In this document: in pieces, positions 1 to 6,455 of the stretch
Position numbering within the stretch: position 1 is the first letter of the stretch
Layout: the number at the start of each line of letters is the position of its first letter
Assembly: GCA_038043285.1 (NCBI GenBank)
Contig: JBBTCJ010000125.1
Location: forward strand, 1-16,769
Reading direction: 5' to 3'
Source: JBBTCJ01 sp038043285
Lineage (GTDB): Bacteria; Planctomycetota; Phycisphaerae; UBA1845
DNA: 16,769 nt
Program-made: the position numbers and the translations under genes
Notes under the pieces: model-generated
Seen by the model: only the letters and a program-made list of their open reading frames with translations
What the model was told of the DNA's origin: nothing
Database searches by the model: none

Positions 1-567
1 GAGTTCCGCGCCATGACCTGGGGGTTGATCCCTTCCTGGGCGAAGGATCCCGCGATCGGATCAAAGATGATCAACGCCCGCGCCGAAACGCTCGCCGAAA
101 AGCCGTCCTATCGCAACGCCTTCAAGCACCGTCGATGTCTGGTCGTTGCTGACGGGTTCTACGAATGGAAAACGCTTCCCAAAGGCAAGCAGCCGTACCA
201 CATCTGCATGGCCGACCGGCAACCCTTCGGAATCGCGGGGCTCTGGGAGAACTGGCAAGGCCCGAACGGAAACGTTGTCCAATCTTGTACGCTGATTACC
301 ACGCAACCCAACAGATTACTGGCCGACATCCATGATCGGATGCCCGTCATCCTGCCTCCCGAGCGATTCGGCGAATGGCTAAGCCCCGACGACCACGACG
401 TGGCGCGCCTCTCCCAACTCCTTCGTCCCTTCTCGGAAACACTCATGCGGGCATTCCCCGTCAGTACGCGCGTCAACGCCCCGACGTTCGACGACCCGGC
501 GTGTATGGCGCCCACCGGCGACATCGCGCCGCCCGAGCACCACCGCGCTTCCCCGCAGTCGCCCTGA
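1..567 (+). CDS. SRAP domain protein (YedK/HMCES type), 5' partial
   Basis: SRAP proteins recognise abasic sites in single-stranded DNA and form a protective thiazolidine crosslink through a catalytic Cys2 exposed after Met removal. The reading frame is open to the first base of the window, so the start and the catalytic Cys lie outside. What remains carries the family signatures: MTWGLIPSWAKD, the INARAET segment (the family's conserved Asn), GFYEWK with the conserved Glu, and DIHDRMPVIL with the conserved His. The C-terminus VSTRVNAPTFDDPAC is also typical. About 188 residues are visible, consistent with loss of only the first 30-40 residues of a roughly 220-residue protein. It ends about 130 bases before the ABC transporter genes on the same strand and probably has no functional link with them. 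The family assignment is firm. Confidence 0.9.
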   Translation, partial: EFRAMTWGLIPSWAKDPAIGSKMINARAETLAEKPSYRNAFKHRRCLVVADGFYEWKTLPKGKQPYHICMADRQPFGIAGLWENWQGPNGNVVQSCTLITTQPNRLLADIHDRMPVILPPERFGEWLSPDDHDVARLSQLLRPFSETLMRAFPVSTRVNAPTFDDPACMAPTGDIAPPEHHRASPQSP

Positions 568-700
568 GCGACGCGAAAAATCTCACCGGCCTCGAAGCCG
601 GCACCCTCCGAACATCGTTTGGCGTGGTCCGGCGGCTTCGCTTCGAGGCGCCGTCGAATCGACAGCCACCGGCAACGGCGATACGCTCTTGCCTCGACCC

Positions 701-1582
701 ATGTCCTATCCCGTGGTCATTGAAGGACTCACCAAGCACTACGGTCGGCGCGTCGGCGTCGACAGCCTGAGTTTCAGCGTTCCGCGCGGTTCCATCTTCG
801 GCTTCCTCGGTCCCAACGGCTCCGGCAAGACCACGACCATTCGGGTTCTCATGGGGTTCCTCCAACCCACCCGCGGACGTGCGACCGCTTTCGGCCGCGA
901 TTGCTGGCGCGAAAGCGACCGCATCAAAGCCAACGTCGGCTATTTGCCCGGCGATCTGCGACTCTACCCCTGGCTGACCGGCGTCCTGGCCTGTCGAATC
1001 AGCGGCGAGGTTCGCCGCCGCGACCTGATGGCGCCCGGTTCCCGCTTGGCTGAGCAGTTCGGACTGGATATGGACCTCCCGGTGCGGGCCATGTCGCGGG
1101 GAACGCGGCAGAAGCTCGGCCTGCTTCTGGCATTGACGCACGAACCCGCCCTCCTGATTCTCGACGAGCCGGCCGCATCGCTCGATCCCATCATGCAGGG
1201 GCGACTGCACCGCATCCTCCGCGAGCGTGCCGCGTGCGGATGCACGGTGATTCTTTCCAGCCACACGCTCGGCGAAATCGAGGAACTTTGCGACCAGGTG
1301 GCGATCATGCGCGAGGGGCGGCTGGTCGCCCACGACACGCTGGACAATTTGCGGGCGCGTGCGGCGCGAACCGTCGTGATTCGATGGTCCGACGGTCGGC
1401 TTCCGTCGTCGGACAACTTGCCGGCCTGTCTGCGGATGGATCGACAGGATGCGTCGCGGTGGTTCGCTACGCTTCACGGATCGACCGGCGAAGTGGTTCG
1501 CTGGGCCGCCGGCCAGCCCATTGAGGAATTGACCATCGGACCGCCGAGCCTCGCCGACGTCTTTCAATCGTTCTACGAATGA
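701..1582 (+). CDS. ABC-2 type transporter, ATP-binding protein
   Basis: This is the ATPase subunit of an ABC exporter; it hydrolyses ATP to drive the membrane partner encoded next. Visible motifs from the ATG at 701 are Walker A GPNGSGKT (37-44), a Q-loop-region variant YLPGD (81-85), a signature MSRGTRQK (131-138), Walker B LLILDEP (151-157) and the H-loop His in SSHTL (near 188). The degenerate signature in place of LSGGQ is usual for ABC-2 drug, lipid or polysaccharide exporters of the NatA/CcmA group. Length is 293 aa, with a C-terminal extension of about 80 residues after the nucleotide-binding core. A TTG at 689 is an alternative in-frame start four codons earlier. The stop TGA ends one base before the permease ATG, indicating tight co-translation. 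The substrate cannot be predicted. Confidence 0.92.
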   Translation: MSYPVVIEGLTKHYGRRVGVDSLSFSVPRGSIFGFLGPNGSGKTTTIRVLMGFLQPTRGRATAFGRDCWRESDRIKANVGYLPGDLRLYPWLTGVLACRISGEVRRRDLMAPGSRLAEQFGLDMDLPVRAMSRGTRQKLGLLLALTHEPALLILDEPAASLDPIMQGRLHRILRERAACGCTVILSSHTLGEIEELCDQVAIMREGRLVAHDTLDNLRARAARTVVIRWSDGRLPSSDNLPACLRMDRQDASRWFATLHGSTGEVVRWAAGQPIEELTIGPPSLADVFQSFYE

Positions 1583-2407
1583 ATGCCCATGATCAATCGC
1601 GGGTTGGTTCATAAGTCGTTGCTTGAAACCGCCTGGGGCACTGTCCTGTTCGCGGCTGGCCTGTGCGCGTTCCACGCCCTCGCGGCGGTCGCCGCGGCGA
1701 AGTTCTACACCGGCATAGTCGAAACCCTGGCCCAGCTCGAGATCGCCCGATACATCCTGGCCGCCTTGCTGGGTACCAGCGATGCGGACATCGTTGGTCC
1801 CGCCGCGTTCGCCGCGTTACCCTGGGTGCATCCCTTGCCCCTGGTATTGCTTTTCGCACACGCAATCACCTACGCGACCCGAATGCCCGCCGGCGAAACC
1901 GATCACGGCACCATCGACGTCCTGTTGGCGTTCCCGGTTTCTCGCGCCACCGTTTACGCGTCCGAGTCCGTCGCCTGGATGGTATCCAGTGTGATGCTGT
2001 TCGCGGGCGGGTTCCTCGGCCATTTCGCGGGCGCGTTCTGGACAGGAAAAGACCAGCCGCCGTCGATGCTCCAACTGCTGATGTTCAACGCCAATTTGTT
2101 CACCCTTTACCTGGCGGTCGGCGGCGTCGCGTGGATCTCTTCGGCTGTCTCCAACCGTCGCGGCCGGGCTGCCGGCGCCACCTTCGCCGTGCTCCTCGCC
2201 TCGATGATCGTCAGCGCGATGGCCTCGTTCAACGAAGTCATCGCAAGAATCGGGTTCCTTGGATTGCTGTACTACTTCCGACCGTTTCAGATCGTGCAAG
2301 GCGGCGATTGGCCGCTGCAAGACCTGCTCATTCTCTTCATCGTCGCCCTGGCAGCATGGATCACCGGATTGTGCATCTTCCGTCGTCGAGACCTGCCGAC
2401 AATCTGA
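1583..2407 (+). CDS. ABC-2 type transporter permease
   Basis: This is a hydrophobic protein of 274 aa starting immediately after the ATPase stop codon, so it is almost certainly the membrane partner of that ATPase. About six membrane segments can be seen: around residues 16-38, 88-105 (LPLVLLFAHAITYA), 125-150 (SESVAWMVSSVMLFAGGFLG), 170-185 (LFTLYLAVGGVAWI), 195-215 (AGATFAVLLASMIVSAM) and 248-264 (DLLILFIVALAAWITGL). The C-terminus ends in the positively charged FRRRD, likely cytoplasmic. The segment DVLLAFPVSRATVYASE, a short amphipathic turn before a membrane helix, is typical of ABC-2 family permeases (PF12679/PF01061 relatives). A second ATG two codons in (1589) is possible. Nothing identifies the cargo. 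Confidence 0.85.
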   Translation: MPMINRGLVHKSLLETAWGTVLFAAGLCAFHALAAVAAAKFYTGIVETLAQLEIARYILAALLGTSDADIVGPAAFAALPWVHPLPLVLLFAHAITYATRMPAGETDHGTIDVLLAFPVSRATVYASESVAWMVSSVMLFAGGFLGHFAGAFWTGKDQPPSMLQLLMFNANLFTLYLAVGGVAWISSAVSNRRGRAAGATFAVLLASMIVSAMASFNEVIARIGFLGLLYYFRPFQIVQGGDWPLQDLLILFIVALAAWITGLCIFRRRDLPTI

Positions 2408-2644
2408 TCCCCCTCGGATTCCAGCGCCGCCGGCAAATGAAACGGGGAGAGAATGCACGCATGAGAGCGTTTTCACTTTTTGTGTAGCGTCGCCCTTCAT
2501 GGGCGGCGCTTCCAGGTCCATAGCACTTCCGGCGGCTGTCGTCTTGAGGTGCTTCCCGTTTCTTTGTTGGTCCCTCTTTGTTGGTCCGGTTCATACCGGT
2601 CCGAAGCCTCGAAAGAGGTGCAGCGCCGATCAGATGAGGCGCCG
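2408..2644. other. Non-coding region with short direct repeats
   Basis: This stretch lies between the permease stop and the 138-bp repeat array, and no convincing gene is visible. It contains the hairpin at 2486-2510, a 13-bp direct repeat TCTTTGTTGGTCC at 2561-2573 and 2575-2587 (period 14), a weaker inverted repeat around ACCGG (2583-2602, one mismatch), and a 12-bp direct repeat GCGCCGATCAGA at 2623-2634 and 2639-2650 (period 16) leading into the long array. Open frames here have no coding character. Confidence 0.6.
2486..2510. terminator. Strong hairpin after ABC operon, possible terminator
   Basis: A 10-bp stem (AGCGTCGCCC with GGGCGGCGCT, one G-T pair) encloses a TTCAT loop, 78 bases after the permease stop. 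No T-run follows on the plus strand, although a T-rich stretch precedes the hairpin at 2470-2485. An intrinsic terminator is therefore only a possibility; it could equally be an mRNA 3'-end stabilising structure. Confidence 0.4.
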
Positions 2645-2991
2645 ATCAGAACCGCGACAGCATGGAGCGGTGTCTTTTCTTCATCCGTACCACGACCGTN
2701 NNNNNNNNNNNNNNNNNNNNNNNNNNNNNNNNNNNNNNNNNNNNNNNNNNNNNNNNNNNNNNNNNNNNNNNNNNNNNNNNNNNNNNNNNNNNNNNNNNNT
2801 CTTCTCCTTCCGTTCCTTCTATCCGTACCGCGACCGTGAGGGAGCGGCCCGGCCTTTTATCAGAACCGCGACAGCATGGAGCGGTGTCTTTTCTTCATCC
2901 GTACCACGACCGTCAGGAAGCGCCCGCCGTTTCTTCCTCTTCTCCTTCCGTTCCTTCTATCCGTACCGCGACCGTGAGGGAGCGGCCCGGC
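2645..2991. repeat. Tandem repeat, 138-bp unit, interrupted by assembly gap
   Basis: Two long segments each occur twice. The segment at 2645-2699 recurs at 2859-2913, and the segment at 2800-2854 recurs at 2938-2991, apparently without mismatch. The second pair sets the period at 138 bp, so one complete unit is visible at 2800-2937. Each unit carries three related 20-nt elements: CCGCGACAGCATGGAGCGG (2652 and 2866), CCGCGACCGTGAGGGAGCGG (2828 and 2966) and a degenerate version starting CCACGACCGTCAGG (2904). The array fills the space between the convergent ABC permease and alcohol dehydrogenase genes and ends nine bases before the latter's stop codon. The 20-nt elements resemble REP-like intergenic elements. 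No transposase is nearby. Confidence 0.9.
2700..2799. other. Assembly gap (100 Ns)
   Basis: Exactly 100 unresolved bases, the usual placeholder for a scaffold gap of unknown length. It falls inside the tandem repeat, which is the likely reason the assembly broke here. Confidence 0.98.
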
Positions 2992-2999
2992 CGCATCCC

Positions 3000-4154
3000 T
3001 CAGAACGCCGATTCGTACACCGCCAATAGCTCCGCAACCTCGACTCGAACCGGATTGAACTCCGCGGTCCATTGCCCGGACGCCTCACCCGCGAGCTGAG
3101 GAAGGACCGCCCGCTCGACGCCAAGTTCTCGAAGCGTGCACCGCAACCCGCCGGCTACCAGCAACGCCGCGATTCGCGCAACAAGTACACCGGCCTCAAC
3201 TCCCAGCGGAGCATACGGATTCCCCTCGGCAAAGTGATCGGCGTTGAATCGAACAACGTGCGGTAGCATGACTCCGACGGCCATGCCGTGCGCGATGCCG
3301 CAACGCGCCGTGAGGGGATTCGCGCAGGCATGGGCTGCGCCAAGCATCGAGTGTTCGATCGCGGCCCCGGCCACGTGAGCACCCAGCAACATGTCGGCGC
3401 GCGCCGAATCATCCGACGAATTCGCAACCGCCCGCTCATACGCCCCGTTCAACAGGCCCCACGCGGTAGTCGAAAGTTCCGCCGAGACGGCATTCCGTCG
3501 GATCGTTCCCGCAGTCTCGACGGCATGGGCGACGGCGTCGATTCCCGTAATCGCCGCCAAACGCGGTGGAAGCGTCCGCGTCAGGTCGGGGTCCAGGATC
3601 GTCGCCCGGCACATCGCCTTCTCGTCGCCGCAGGCCATCTTCTGATGCGTGACCGGATCGCTGATGAGCGCGAACGACTGCGCCTCGCTCCCCGTACCCG
3701 CGGTGGTGGGGACGGCGATCATGGGCAGCATCGGTTGTGTCGCTTTCCCGGTGCCCCGGTAGTCCGACATTTGTCCGCCATTGGTCAGCAGGAAGTTGAT
3801 TCCCTTTGCACAGTCGAGCGCGCTTCCGCCGCCCAGTCCGACGATCAGGTCGATCGGTTGCCCCTTCGCCTCCGCCGCCCGCGCCGCTCGAACGCCGGCT
3901 TCGACGTGTTTGGTCGTCGGGTTCTCCTCAACGCCGGCAAACAGCACCGTCTCGACCCCGGCATCCGTCAGCGACGCCTTGGCCGCCGCGACGTGACCAG
4001 CGGCAACGATGCCACGATCGCTGACCAGCAGAACGTGCAAGCCGCCTGTATCGCGTACCAGCGCACCAAGCTCTGACAGCTTGCCGGCGCCGAACTCCAC
4101 GAGGACGCGCGAATGCTTCGATACGATCGCAAGGGCAGCCCCGCGGTCAGTCAT
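3000..4154 (-). CDS. Iron-containing (group III) alcohol dehydrogenase
   Basis: This 384-aa protein has the length and motifs of the Fe-ADH family (PF00465), cytoplasmic NAD(P)-dependent enzymes that interconvert aldehydes and alcohols. The N-terminal nucleotide-binding half shows GLGGGSALDCAKGI (107-119) and VPTTAGTGSE (148-157). The C-terminal metal-binding half has all four expected ligands with the spacing seen in FucO: D206 and H210 in TGIDAVAHAVE, H275 in GAAHACANP and H289 in GIAHGMAVG. Fe or Zn binding is therefore likely intact. It lies 126 bases downstream of the aldehyde-dehydrogenase-type gene on the same strand, which suggests that it acts on that enzyme's aldehyde product. No strong ribosome binding site precedes the ATG at 4154. 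The family is certain; the substrate is unknown. Confidence 0.93.
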   Translation of the reverse strand: MTDRGAALAIVSKHSRVLVEFGAGKLSELGALVRDTGGLHVLLVSDRGIVAAGHVAAAKASLTDAGVETVLFAGVEENPTTKHVEAGVRAARAAEAKGQPIDLIVGLGGGSALDCAKGINFLLTNGGQMSDYRGTGKATQPMLPMIAVPTTAGTGSEAQSFALISDPVTHQKMACGDEKAMCRATILDPDLTRTLPPRLAAITGIDAVAHAVETAGTIRRNAVSAELSTTAWGLLNGAYERAVANSSDDSARADMLLGAHVAGAAIEHSMLGAAHACANPLTARCGIAHGMAVGVMLPHVVRFNADHFAEGNPYAPLGVEAGVLVARIAALLVAGGLRCTLRELGVERAVLPQLAGEASGQWTAEFNPVRVEVAELLAVYESAF

Positions 4155-4274
4155 GACAATCTCAGTGGCAATCCCTGGCAGGTCGGGTCAGCCGGTGCCC
4201 CAACAGAATGTAGCGGAACGACAGTCCCCCTGGAGGAAATGAAGGCGGGCGCCGTGCCGCAATCGCCGTGGTGT

Positions 4275-4295
4275 CATTCTTCATTCTCCATTCGC
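4275..4295. repeat. Heptamer array overlapping the ALDH stop codon
   Basis: Three consecutive 7-bp units of the form CATTCNN read on the plus strand, followed by a partial unit CATGG. On the minus strand they read as GAATG-type units and encode the last residues (MANGE) and the TGA stop of the aldehyde-dehydrogenase-like gene. Short on its own, but it matches the pattern of the other heptamer arrays in the window. Confidence 0.6.
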
Positions 4296-5708
4296 CATGG
4301 CCGCCTGGTACGCCCGCTGGCGATACAGATGCTCAAACAGGTTCCCCTCGTGCGGCTGATCCCAACTCAATTGCACCGTGGGAATCGGCCCGACGTTGAA
4401 GCGATCGACGTTCGGCGACGACAGCAGCGCAGCGGTCAACGAGCGATCCTTGGTAATCGCGGAGACAACCAGCGACGGACCGATGGCCTCCGGCATCTCC
4501 CTCGTGGGGCATTCTACGACCGATGCAAACGGGAACAGAAACTCTCGATTCGCCAGGGGGTGATTCCGATCCTCGCACCAGATGATCGTCGGCAGCAAAT
4601 AGGCACATCGTCCGATCGTCTGCAATCGCGGCGTGCCGCGGACCTGTTCCGTCAGATCAACCGCACCCTCGACGCGCAACTCGTGGTCAATCAGCGCATT
4701 CATGCGTTCCGCCATGGCCGGATTCGCAAACGCCGCGATCGTCGCCGCGGGATCATCCGCCGGCAACGCACCCACCTTGCCGATCCTTTCCGCCAGCGCC
4801 GCCGCGATCTTGCGCCCGTTTCGCGGCGTCCAAACGCCCGAGGCGTTGATGCACGATCGACCCCCGTTGGCCGCGATCGACAACTCCATGACGTCGAGAT
4901 AATTCTCCCACTCGTCGGCTGCGTCTTCGCCGAGCACCACCTTGCTGAATCCCGGCCCGTGAATTTCCACGTGCGGATTATTCCTCCACGGCCCCGTGGT
5001 CGCGGTATCGCCGAACAGCATGGACCGATCGACGGAGCGCAGCAACTCGCCCGCTCCGGCGTGATCCGTCGGATAGAACCCGAACGCCCCGCGCGGGATG
5101 CCCTCCGCGCACAATGACTCGATGATCCGCAACGGCGTCCAAGGTTCCTCGCGGCCGGGTTTGAGCACCACCGGGGCCTTCAGCGCCATCGCGGGAAGCC
5201 AAAGTCCGTGCACCCCCGGCGAATTGCTCGGAAGCACCGCTCCGAAGATCCGTCCGGCCCGGAAGAAGCTCAGCGTCCGCCCCTCCTGTACCCCGTGACC
5301 GCGATCCAGGATTCCCAGCGGGAACCCGCGCGTCAGCCCGGCCACGATTTTGTCCATCTCCACCAGCACGCGCTGGATCTTCTGCGCGTTGCTGCGGCAG
5401 TGCGCCGCCGGCATTCCGGTCGTGGCCGACAGTTGGCCAACGTAGTCGTCGAAACCCTGCGACCCATCGCCGACCGGCAGAGTCGCCTTCATGAACCGCT
5501 CGGCGGCCCGCTTGCAGATCGCCAGCAGCTCCGCCACCGTGAACCGTTCGAGCACCGTGTCGTCCATCCGGTGCACGTCGCGGACCACCATGCCGGAATT
5601 GGCCTGGCTCACCGTCGCCACCACCTCTCCGGTGGCATGGTGAATCAGCTCGATCTTCTCGACGCTTTCGTACGGTCGGCCTTGGCGAAGGATGGGTAGG
5701 TGCGTCAC
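4281..5708 (-). CDS. Aldehyde dehydrogenase superfamily protein, likely acyl reductase
   Basis: A 475-aa protein with the ALDH fold signatures: SNSPGVHGLWLP (161-172) and VLKPGREEPWTPLR (181-194), corresponding to the cofactor-binding region, and GGRSCINASGVWTP (283-294) with the catalytic Cys near 286. The classic ALDH glutamate motif (ELGGK) is replaced by EIHGPGFSKVVLG (248-260), with a His-Gly-Pro-Gly stretch. This deviation fits enzymes that reduce an activated acyl group to an aldehyde better than those that oxidise aldehydes. It starts with GTG at 5708 behind a GGGGA. Downstream on the same strand is the Fe-ADH; upstream, beyond an inserted opposite-strand gene, is an ANL adenylating enzyme. 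I infer acyl-AMP or acyl-thioester reduction, as in EhpG or LuxC systems. A plain aldehyde dehydrogenase remains possible. Confidence 0.85.
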   Translation of the reverse strand: MTHLPILRQGRPYESVEKIELIHHATGEVVATVSQANSGMVVRDVHRMDDTVLERFTVAELLAICKRAAERFMKATLPVGDGSQGFDDYVGQLSATTGMPAAHCRSNAQKIQRVLVEMDKIVAGLTRGFPLGILDRGHGVQEGRTLSFFRAGRIFGAVLPSNSPGVHGLWLPAMALKAPVVLKPGREEPWTPLRIIESLCAEGIPRGAFGFYPTDHAGAGELLRSVDRSMLFGDTATTGPWRNNPHVEIHGPGFSKVVLGEDAADEWENYLDVMELSIAANGGRSCINASGVWTPRNGRKIAAALAERIGKVGALPADDPAATIAAFANPAMAERMNALIDHELRVEGAVDLTEQVRGTPRLQTIGRCAYLLPTIIWCEDRNHPLANREFLFPFASVVECPTREMPEAIGPSLVVSAITKDRSLTAALLSSPNVDRFNVGPIPTVQLSWDQPHEGNLFEHLYRQRAYQAAMANGE

Positions 5709-5783
5709 CGTTGTCCCCAGGGTCTTTCGGTCCGGGCAGCCGGACCTCCGAAATCGGTGCGGGATATCCTGCCTGCCGCCGAG

Positions 5784-5796
5784 TACAATACTATAA
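5784..5796 (+). promoter_or_regulatory. Possible -10 region for nucleotidyltransferase gene
   Basis: An AT-rich island TACAAT followed by ACTATAA stands out in the GC-rich 5709-5868 region between the divergent ALDH and nucleotidyltransferase genes. I see no good -35 match at the expected spacing, so this is a weak call based on composition and position only. Confidence 0.25.
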
Positions 5797-5868
5797 ATGA
5801 CTCAACCCTACGAAACCATCGTGCGCCGCGGTGGATCGGCGGCAATTCAAGACGCATCGAGGTTCTTC

Positions 5869-6432
5869 ATGCAAAAAGATCCGGTTTACGAATCCCTGAG
5901 GGCAATCACCTCGCGCCTACGCGAACTGAATGTTCCCCACGCGGTCATGGGGGGAATGGCACTGGTTGCACATGGGTATCGCCGCACCACCGAGGACGTT
6001 GACATTCTGGTGACCCAGGAAGGACTTACGGCCATCCACCGATCCGTCGTCGGCTTGGGATATCGTCCCCTATTCGAGGGCAGCAAGAACATCCGTGACA
6101 TCCAAACCGGCGTACGAATCGAGTTCCTAGTCACCGGCCAATATCCGGGCGACGCCTGCCCCAAGCCCGTCGCCTTCCCTGATCCCGACAACGCCTCCGT
6201 CGAAATCGACGGAATCCGGTACCTCCAGTTGCCCACCCTGATCGAACTGAAACTCGCATCGGGAATGACCAACCCCGGTAGGCTTCGCGATCTTGCCGAC
6301 GTGCAGGAAATCATTCGCGTGCTTCAACTCCCCGACGGGTTTGTGGATCGACTCGATCCCTTTGTCCGCGACGAGTTCCGCAAGTTGGCCTGCGGCATCA
6401 ACCGAACGTCGCGCGACCAGCAGGAAACGTAG
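5869..6432 (+). CDS. Nucleotidyltransferase-fold protein (MNT/AbiEii-like)
   Basis: A 187-aa protein with the polymerase-beta-type nucleotidyltransferase signature: VMGGMALVAHGYRRTTEDVDILV (26-48), containing the GG motif and the DxD metal-binding acidic pair (D43, D45). A downstream segment LPTLIELKLASGMTNPGRLRDLADVQEII (roughly 127-156) is typical of the substrate-free NTase proteins of the AbiEii/DUF6036 type, where K and RxxDLxD are conserved. Relatives transfer NMP to RNA or protein, often as toxins, but no AbiEi-type antitoxin or HEPN partner is next to it. I prefer the ATG at 5869, preceded by GAGG six bases upstream; an earlier in-frame ATG at 5797 lacks a ribosome binding site. It lies on the opposite strand inside a minus-strand metabolic cluster. 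The specific target is unknown. Confidence 0.8.
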   Translation: MQKDPVYESLRAITSRLRELNVPHAVMGGMALVAHGYRRTTEDVDILVTQEGLTAIHRSVVGLGYRPLFEGSKNIRDIQTGVRIEFLVTGQYPGDACPKPVAFPDPDNASVEIDGIRYLQLPTLIELKLASGMTNPGRLRDLADVQEIIRVLQLPDGFVDRLDPFVRDEFRKLACGINRTSRDQQET

Positions 6433-6455
6433 TTCGCATCTTCGTCAGGCGACAA

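Noticed and set aside
473..1675. 400-codon minus-strand open frame opposite the ABC ATPase
   Set aside because: The plus strand carries all ABC motifs in order. The antisense product has low-complexity Arg/Gly/Ala composition and no domain.
2645..2991. CRISPR array
   Set aside because: The repeated units are contiguous with a 138-bp period and no unique spacers, and there are no cas genes.
2480..3099. Open frames running through the 138-bp repeats and the Ns
   Set aside because: They are open only because of the gap and the repeat composition (Ser/Arg-rich translations), with no start signal or domain.
4113..5117. 334-codon plus-strand open frame opposite the ALDH-like gene
   Set aside because: Arg-rich shadow frame; the minus strand has clear ALDH motifs.
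5869..6432. Complete AbiE-type toxin-antitoxin system
   Set aside because: Only the nucleotidyltransferase is present. The neighbours are metabolic enzymes and no AbiEi-like winged-helix protein is visible.
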